Assembly (NCBI GenBank): GCA_003255065.1
Contig: QAOA01003067.1
Span: 161,643 to 225,642 of the forward strand
Source: Cercis canadensis
Taxonomy: Eukaryota; Streptophyta; Magnoliopsida; Fabales; Fabaceae
DNA: 64,000 nt
Direction of reading: 5' to 3'
Shown: positions 57,430-64,000 of the stretch, piece by piece
Layout of the letters: every line of letters starts with the position of its first letter
Numbering within the stretch: the stretch's first letter is position 1
Position numbers and translations under genes: made by a program
The notes under the pieces: model-generated
Seen by the model: the letters and a program-made list of their open reading frames with translations, nothing else
Told to the model about the DNA's origin: nothing
The model's database searches: none

Positions 57430-58859
57430 ACATTGCCTCTCGGATTAGTGACTGTTTGAGAAAGTAAACTACCGGAACCTTGAGACTTTAACTCACTAAT
57501 GGTGGTTGCAAGTTGGCCTATCTGAGTCTCCAGGCTCTGAATACTAGTCTCAGTCCTCTGTTGGAATTGGATGTTGTTGCTAGCCAGCTACTTCACTAAA
57601 TCTTCCAGGCTCGGTTTTGGCTTGTTAGCTTGCTGCATATGTTGCTTCATTGGTGCTTGGAACTGCTGGTTGCTTGAACTTGCATTATATCTAGGCTGAT
57701 GTGGCTGGTACGTTTGTTGTTGGTAGGTTTGACCATAATTGCCTCCATACCTCAAGTTCGGGTGATCTCTCCAGCCAGGGTTGTATGTAGAAGAGTGGGG
57801 GTCATATCTGGGCTGTTGGTAAAGTCTGCTAGGAAAGACACCAGCCACTACTTCAATGTTATCCTGGAAGGTAGGGCACTGATCCGTCGGATGACTAGCT
57901 AGGGCACAAATTCCACATAGCTTGGCAGGAACTTGAACTTGTGTGTGGCCCATGGCTAACTATCTAACCAAAGAGGTCAGTTCCTCTAAACGATTCTCCA
58001 CCCTCTATTGATCCACTATCTGCACCTTATTCACTCCCCTAGCAGGAGTAATCATTCTTGTGCCAAATTGTTGTACATTGGTTGCTATGTTTTTGATTAA
58101 ATCTCTTGCAGCCGTAGGGGTCTTGTCCACCAAGGCACCTCCAGAAACAGCATCCACATAGCTCCTATCCATAGGAAGAAAACCTTCCTAGAAGTATTAG
58201 ATGAGTAGTTGGTCACTGATTTGGTGATGAGGACAACTCCCACACAGTTTCTTAAATCTCTCCTAGTATTCATGTAATGTCTCTCCACTATGTTGCCTTA
58301 TGCCATATATCTCTTTCTAGATAGCAGCAGCTCTTGAGGCTGACAAGAATCTTTCAAGAAAGCACATCTTCAAGTCATTCCAGCATGTGATGATGGATGA
58401 CTGCAAGTATAGCCAATCCTTTGCTGCTCCATCTAATGAAAAGGGAAAAGCTCTCAGCTTGATGTGCTCCTCTTCAATTGACTGGGGCTTCATGGTAGAA
58501 CACACTATGTGAAATTCCTTCAAATGCTTCTGAGGATCTTCACCTGCAAGTCCATGAAACTTTGGGAGCAAGTGTATTAATTCAGACTTTAATTCAAAAT
58601 TAGCATCAGGATACTGAATACACAAAGGCTGGTAATTATCATCAAGGGCAGCCAATTCCTTAAGAGTCCTAGCCCTAACATGCAAGTCATTATTTCCAGC
58701 CTCACTATTAGCAGCAAGATCAACTTCAGGATTAATGTCATTGGCAGCCATATTATGCTCTATATGATTAGGAGTTCTACGTGCCCTAGCAAATGTGTGC
58801 AAATTTTTTTCTATTTCAAAATCACCTTCAAGTAGTTCAAAATGAGAGGACCGAGTCAT
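57430..58859 (-). pseudogene. Element C gag
   Basis: It starts MTRSSHFELLEGDFEIEKNL at 58859 and includes RTLKELAALDDNYQPLCIQY, LLPKFHGLAGEDPQKHLKEF and AFPFSLDGAAKDWLYLQSS up to a stop near 58317. Pieces continue to 57953, where a CCHC knuckle is intact (CGICALASHPTDQC) and NPGWRDHPNLRYGGNYGQTY follows. The end is QIGQLATTISELKSQGSGS. Four or more in-frame stops. It is closely related to element B gag. Confidence 0.9.
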
Positions 58860-59730
58860 ACACCATGCAAATCAAAAGACAAAAACACTCTAAAACACAC
58901 TAGAACACACATAAACATAAAAACAGTGAAGCAATGAAAGAAAAAGGGGAAAAACCAAAACACACCAAATGCACTAAATAAAGGCAAAAAGACACCAAAA
59001 TAACACTAGTTGACCCATCTAAACATTTTTAAAAAAATTTCTACCACCACAGCATGAAAGCTTGATGAAAATGAAACTCAAAAATCAAATAAAAAATTTT
59101 AAAAAATTAAAAAAGTGGTCAAAACGATGGAATTTGGCTTAAAAACGTAGACCCCATGGCAAAAGCAATGACTATTGATTGTTAGGTCATTTTCTTTCAA
59201 CTGACCAGGTTTTAGGTCAATCGGAGCACAACAATTCGGCTGAAACAGTACACACGAAAACTACTAAATCAAATCGAAACGAATGGAAGACAAGGGAAAA
59301 TTGGCACCAAGGCACCAGAATTCACACAATGGAATCCTAAAACATCAAAGGAAACAAAACAACAAGAAAAAACTACCACCACAATGCTCAGAAAGTATAA
59401 AAAGTTTACCAAAAAGTGAACAAAGACGGCAAAGAAGACAAAATAATGGCAAAGAAGGCTAAACAAGGGCAATAACAACATAAAGTTCACCTCACAATGC
59501 TTCTCACAATGCAATTCCTTAGTCCACCAATTTGCAGCTCAATCCAGTTGGTCAGAATAAAAAATAACACAGAAACAGAAACACTAAACAGGGAAAAAAA
59601 ACTTAAACAGATAAGGAAAACAAAATAGGAAAGCAAGTAGAACAGGAAGAGAATGATGAAAAACAATGACCAGAAACAAGAAAAATAAGCAAACAAAAGA
59701 GTCATAAGAAGATTAATATGTTAGGTGAAT
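58860..59730 (-). other. Element C 5' leader, non-coding
   Basis: T-rich in the sense of the element and alignable with the leader of element B. Hydrophobic minus-strand frames here (59269-59705) consist of Phe, Leu, Val and Ser from poly-T and are not genes. Confidence 0.65.
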
Positions 59731-59748
59731 TCTCCAACAACGGCGCCA
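59731..59748 (-). promoter_or_regulatory. Primer binding site of element C (tRNA-Asp type)
   Basis: Minus strand TGGCGCCGTTGTTGGAGA, six bases from the LTR end. The first 11 bases match the Athila/Tat type site; the rest has drifted. Confidence 0.83.
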
Positions 59749-59754
59749 AAATTT

Positions 59755-61024
59755 TGATGGGTGCCGAACTGTACAAAATTACAATACTAATTGCAACTAA
59801 ATTGTAGTATAAGATGCAACCAGTGTTGTCTCCCAAGGATTCATCAGAACAATTAATCTATTAGAACTTAAGTAGGAACAGAATAAAGGAGTTTGTTGTT
59901 GAATGCAGAATAATCAGAATTCAGAAAGCAGTAAACATGATTTAATCAAATAAGAGAAAACGTAATCAACTCAAGCCGGTAACCAGACCCTAATCCGTCC
60001 TTATTCACTAAAGATAACCTATGTCTAATTTAATTCTTGGTTAAATGTTACCTGGAACCCCTAGCAGTAACACTTAGAATTCCTACTGATTTACTAATCA
60101 AGATTCAATTAATCATGGAATTAAGACTCTAGGCAACCGCTCTATATCACTAAGTCCAGATTAATTTAATAACCGAATTGTCCAAGTTAACCATATATTA
60201 AAGATTTTAAAGTATAATTATCAATCTGATTACTGTTATAAATCTAATCAACCGATTTAAATTCATACAAAACATGCAATCAAAGTACCATTCAATCACA
60301 TGAAGAAGGGAAGAAGCAGTAATTCAAATTAAATTAAATCAAACCCGGTTGAAGCACAGAAACTCTAGAATATTAAGTTTGGCTTCTCTTGAATTGATTA
60401 CAAACGAACTTAGCCCTCCATAAAAGGCTTAAACACAGGCAAAAGTCTAAAACTCGAACTCAAAAAATAGGAGGCAACAGCTACTCAAGGTAATTTCGTA
60501 TCTTATTTTCCTCAACAACTTGAGAATAAATACTAGTTGGCTGCCTCTTCTAGGTTTCCTAATAGTTTCCTAATTACAAAATAAACCTAATTTCCTAAAT
60601 TACCAATGGTAAAAACGTGATCAAGCCCTAGTGTCATGTGTGTTGGCCCAAATAAATATGCTCTGGTCCAATAGGCAGGTCTAAGGAAAGGAATCAGTCA
60701 ATGCTGGGCTAATGCAAAAAATCTGGACTGATTGCACGCGAATTTCAGTTGTCCAGACACGAGAATCAGGTTCTGGGATCTACATATGAAATGTAGCATT
60801 TTCTATTCCAACGAAACTAGAATCACATCAATCAGACATCTTTAGCTAAAGATATGGTGAAAAACGTAAGCAGTGCCAGAATTCAACAGTTATGCAATTA
60901 AAATCTATAAGCACCAACAAGTCCAAATCTACAAAACATGTCTAAGGGCCATCAAAATCACTAGAAACACACACTAAAAGACTAAGTATAAGGGAAACAA
61001 ATAGTGTAAAATAACGTCTCATCA
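59755..61024 (-). repeat. 5' LTR of element C
   Basis: TGATGGGTGCC to ACGTCTCATCA on the plus strand, followed by CTTAG. It has lost a few bases (tttctattccaacg) that are kept in the other LTR and in the tandem copy at 61058-61776 (tttctatcagctttcc). Confidence 0.94.
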
Positions 61025-61776
61025 CTTAGCAAAAGCAATCCATAGTTGACCAAAATCTGGACTGATTGCATGCAAATTTCAGTTGTCCAGACACGAGAAT
61101 CAGCTTCTGGGATCTACATATGAAATGTAGAATTTTCTATCAGCTTTCCAACGAAACTAGAATCACATCAATCAGACATCTTTAGCCAAAGATATGGTGA
61201 AAAACGTAAGCAATGCCAGAATTCAACAGTTATGCAATTAAAATCTAGAGTAAAACCCTTTTTTGGTCCCTGAAAAATTCAACGATGGACAAGTTAGTCC
61301 CCCAAAAATGTTCGCTGACAATTTCGTTCACAAATTATGGTTCCGTACGACAAATTAATCCTCGAAAAATTTTCGCTGACAATTTAGTCCTCGAATTATG
61401 GTTCCGTACGACAAATTAGTCCTCAGTTGAGGATTAATTCGAGGACTAATTTGTCGTATGAAACCATAATTCGAGGACTAAATTGTCAGCGAATATAATT
61501 CGAGGACTAATTTGTCGTACGGAACCATAATTCGAGGACGAAATTGTCAGCGAACATTTGTGGAGGACTAACTTGTCAATCACTGAATAATTCAGGGACT
61601 AAAAAGGGGTTTTACTCTAAAATCTATAAGCACCAACAAGTCCAAATCTACAAAACATGTCTAAGGGCCATCAAAATCACTAGAAACACACACTAAAAGA
61701 CTAAGTATAAGGGAAACAAATAGTGTAAAATAACGTCTCATCACTTAGCACAAGCAATCCATAGTTGACCAAAATC
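60724..61776. repeat. Tandem duplication across the LTR-flank junction of element C
   Basis: Unit 1 (60724-61057) holds the last 301 bp of the LTR, the CTTAG duplication and 28 bp of element D. Unit 2 (61058-61776) repeats this, ending again in CTTAGCACAAGCAATCCATA, but is enlarged by the foldback element and its 9-bp TSD. The units join at AAAATC, a word shared by the LTR (60718-60723) and by the D flank. Confidence 0.88.
61248..61617. mobile_element. 370-bp foldback element, 9-bp TSD (Mutator-type MITE)
   Basis: Ends GAGTAAAACCC and GGGTTTTACTC, flanked by TAAAATCTA (61239-61247 and 61618-61626). The uninterrupted sequence TAAAATCTATAAG exists in unit 1. The body is nearly one long inverted repeat built from units like GTTCCGTACGACAAATTAGT and GAGGACTAATTTGTCGTACG, with a short centre near 61420. 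No coding capacity. The 9-bp duplication suggests mobilisation by a Mutator-type transposase. Confidence 0.9.
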
Positions 61777-62262
61777 AGAATCAAACTCATACAAAGTCCC
61801 TTATAAGCTTAAAACCTAATAACTTAGCATGCAAAGAAGTAATTAAAGTATACCTTCTAGACAAGGCATCAGCAACGACATTCTCCTTTCCAGCTTTATA
61901 TTTAATAACATAAGGGAATGTCTCAATGAACTCTAACCATTTGGCATGTCTTTTATTTAACTTACCTTGGGATTTCAGATACTTCAAGCTCTTATGGTCT
62001 AAATGAATGATGAATTCCTGAGGCCATAGATAGTGTTGTCACGTTTGGAGAGTCCTTACTAGAGCATAAAGCTCTTTGTCATAAGTGGGATAGTTCAATG
62101 CTGCCCCATTAAGCTTCTCACTGAAAAATGCAATAAGCTTGGAATCCTGCATCAAGACAGCCCCTATTCCAATACTTGAAAATCACATTCAATCTTAAAT
62201 GCTCTGTCAAAGTTAGGCAAACATAAAAGAGGAGCACTAGTTAAAGTTTCCTTCAAATTCGG
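61777..62262 (-). pseudogene. Gypsy element D, RNase H region (right piece)
   Basis: Minus strand: TLTSAPLLCLPNFDRAFKIE, then [20 protein letters not shown] and [20 protein letters not shown], then [40 protein letters not shown] and [12 protein letters not shown]. It joins the left piece across element C. The right boundary at about 62262 is where coding similarity ends, not a defined element end. Confidence 0.85.
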
Positions 62263-63225
62263 TGTAGTTCATATTGAAAGATTCTTAGTTATTTGCATGC
62301 AATTGGCAATATAATTTTTTTGGGGGAATTTCATTTTGATTTTGTTTCATTTTTACTAAAGCATTTTGGGATTTTTTTTTCTTCCGTTATTTTTTTGAAA
62401 AACAGCGATTGTGTATAAACCCTTTCAATTTGAAGAATATTGGCAGATATAATACTATAAACTTGCAAGTATCAAGTGTCACTATGCAAGATATTTGAAG
62501 GGTGATATGCTCATTAGAAATTTGAGTCTTCTAATAGTAATAGTCAAATGGCAATGGCTTTGAGAATAGACATAGAAAACATGTAGTTTGAAAGAGACAT
62601 AAGAGTTTTATATGTTTATCTAGGCAATCAATATAGGAAACTCTTCCATGTAGATAAAGAAATTCAGAATTCTCTTTCCCATTTTTTATATAAAAATGAT
62701 ATAATATATGATACTCTTGCGAGTTTTGAAAGAAAAATAAATGTCCTACCATTTTACCCGGGGTTATCACTATTTTAACTTTACTTTAAATCTATACAAA
62801 ATAGTAATAATAATTATATGACAATGGTACTTAATTAGGTTACAATTTCTCTATCGTATTTAAATATAAATGGGTTGGAATGAGTAGGGATTGAGTATGA
62901 TAATTGAGATAGAAAGGAAAAGGGAATAAAAATCAAAATTATAACTAGGTCTAGATATAGTTTTTGGGGAAAAAAAATAAATAACCTATAACTCTAGGAA
63001 AAAGATTGGGGTTAGATCATGGGTACAAGTTTCTTAAAGTTTTAATAGGACTATAATTTGGGTAACTAATAAACCAATCCCGATAGGTGATTAAATAGGA
63101 TTTCCTATGGCACTTGGAAGAAGGGTGAGATTATACCATGTGAATAAGTTTCCAAAAATCCTAATAGGATTATAATTTGGATAACCACTAAAGTAACCTC
63201 AATGGATAATCCAATAGGATTTCTT
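62263..63225. other. AT-rich intergenic DNA
   Basis: No gene seen. A diverged pair of about 68-bp segments lies at 63040-63110 and 63159-63227 (shared words taatagga.tataatttgg and aataggatttc), possibly part of a Helitron interior. Confidence 0.45.
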
Positions 63226-63283
63226 ATTTTGTGTCGCCCCCGCCGTAATGCCCGGCCGCGCATCGCGCGGGGCCCAGTACTAG
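63226..63283 (+). mobile_element. Helitron-like 3' terminus
   Basis: A GC-rich island in AT-rich DNA contains the hairpin CCGCGC-atc-GCGCGG (63256-63270), followed nine bases later by CTAG (63280-63283). Plant Helitrons end in such a hairpin 8-12 bp before CTRR. The next base is A rather than the expected T, and the 5' terminus was not found, so this is tentative. Confidence 0.5.
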
Positions 63284-63313
63284 ATTAGAAGAAGGAAATC
63301 GAAAGACAAAAAA

Positions 63314-63420
63314 TCTATATAATATTAATAATAGAGTACACAATGTGGAGCTGACAAGTGTCCCTATTAAGGTGAAGACAAGTGACATGCTGTGTGAATT
63401 TCTTTCATTCAAAGGTATTT
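63314..63420 (+). mobile_element. Possible Helitron 5' terminus
   Basis: TCTATATAATATTAATAATA follows an A and resembles plant Helitron 5' ends, followed by gacaagtgtcc and gacaagtgacatg words. Its 3' end would lie beyond the window. Low confidence. Confidence 0.28.
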
Positions 63421-63561
63421 AAAAAATCAACTAATATGAAGCATGTATGATTTTGGTTTGGGAAAATTGACAAATACTCTGCATAATTTTTGTCAATTAA
63501 TAATTATTTAATTTCTTATTTGAATTCAAAATTGGGGTTACACTTCATTGGCTTTATATCC

Positions 63562-63573
63562 CTATATAAATAG
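63562..63573 (+). promoter_or_regulatory. Candidate TATA box of a gene starting near the right edge
   Basis: CTATATAAATAG is a canonical plant TATA box. About 30 bp downstream a 45-bp repeat begins, then CCCAG|GTTTGT at 63691-63700 looks like a 5' splice donor, followed by T-rich intron-like DNA to TTTTCAG near 63985. This could be the promoter and 5' UTR of a gene beyond the window. No ATG-initiated coding sequence is visible. Confidence 0.4.
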
Positions 63574-63592
63574 CACCCTCATGTGAGTTGTT

Positions 63593-63682
63593 TCACCATG
63601 GTCTGACTGATTACTGCAAAGATATACGGCAGCTTCATCACCATAGTCTGATTGATTACTGCAAAGATATACGACAGCTTCA
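63593..63682 (+). repeat. 45-bp tandem repeat, two units
   Basis: Units 63593-63637 and 63638-63682 are identical except for three substitutions (ccatgg/ccatag, gactga/gattga, acggca/acgaca). They lie just downstream of the candidate TATA box. Confidence 0.9.
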
Positions 63683-64000
63683 AGTCACACCCAGGTTTGT
63701 ACTATCCAACTTTTATTTTATTTGCTAATTCTTCCTCTCCCTCTTCATGTGCTGCAATGTAATTTTTGTTTTGTTTTATAATCCTTTACACTTGCTTAAT
63801 CTCCATAATAGAATAGTTTTGTTATTCATCAAATTATAATTTTTTCCCTTAATACTGGCTATTTGGCTTTGTGCCTATCACCCTATGATTTTCCCTTTTT
63901 AGTGTTTTATATTGTTTGTTGGATCTTCGAACTCTACCATGCTATTTTCTTTGTTAGATTATAATTTAATATCTCAAATTTTCAGATTCAATCATTCGTT

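Larger units (their letters stand above)
47972..61024 (-). mobile_element. Full-length Athila/Tat-like Ty3/gypsy element C
   Basis: Bounded by LTRs of 1282 bp (47972-49253) and 1270 bp (59755-61024) and by the duplication CTTAG (47967-47971 and 61025-61029). It has a PBS, gag, protease, RT, RNase H, integrase, a 1.5-kb non-coding 3' region and a PPT. Removing the artificial duplication around 52383 and the solo LTR at 54545-55530 gives about 10.4 kb. Pol has an internal deletion in the integrase core and several stops, so it is defective. It is inserted in element D in the same orientation. Confidence 0.95.

Noticed and set aside
59269..59705. Hydrophobic minus-strand frames that could be membrane proteins (also 6665-6847)
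   Set aside because: They come from poly-T leader sequence of elements B and C and differ between the two copies.

Overview
This is plant nuclear DNA, most likely from a eudicot. It is AT-rich and gene-poor, and most of it is nested transposable elements. The one convincing host gene is a two-exon homologue of TRAUCO, the plant Ash2-like subunit of COMPASS histone H3K4 methyltransferase complexes (exon 1 25623-26670, exon 2 30114-30400, 444 codons plus stop). Species cannot be named from the sequence alone.

Layout. 1-9988: a plus-strand Ty3/gypsy element (family A, copy A1) interrupted by a minus-strand Athila/Tat-like gypsy element (B), which itself holds a plus-strand solo LTR of its own family. 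9989-24130: a decayed Mutator-like element (MULE-2) with a plant-mobile-domain pseudogene facing a transposase pseudogene; a complete family-A gypsy element (A2, 15264-23194, TSD GATAA) sits inside the transposase gene. 24395-25100: a tRNA-like SINE split by a PIF/Harbinger-type MITE. 25082-31676: the TRAUCO gene and flanks. 31677-32471: a second TTA-flanked MITE-like element. 33925-43206: a large MULE (MULE-1) with about 560-bp TIRs, a broken MuDR-type transposase, a solo LTR (TSD GAGGG), a small intact GRF zinc-finger ORF, and a 2-kb element with 310-bp TIRs and a FAR1-domain remnant inserted in its right TIR. 44251-46229: half a MITE joined to a 1.75-kb duplicate of the end of TRAUCO, including its last exon. 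46673-62262: a gypsy element (D) split by a full-length Athila/Tat-like element (C, 47972-61024, TSD CTTAG), which carries a third solo LTR (TSD TGAGC). At C's right edge a 334-bp segment is tandemly duplicated and the second unit holds a 370-bp foldback element with a 9-bp TSD. 62263-64000: AT-rich DNA with a Helitron-like terminus and a possible promoter.

Every gag-pol and full-length transposase gene here is broken by stops, frameshifts or deletions, so none is autonomous as read. Target-site duplications fix the order of many insertions.

The window contains seven single n characters. Six are flanked by near-identical direct copies (a few tens of bp to 1660 bp) that end at the n and restart just after it. 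This is what unmerged contig overlaps look like. Apparent tandem duplications at those points, including the doubled integrase region of element C, should be treated as assembly artefacts until shown otherwise.
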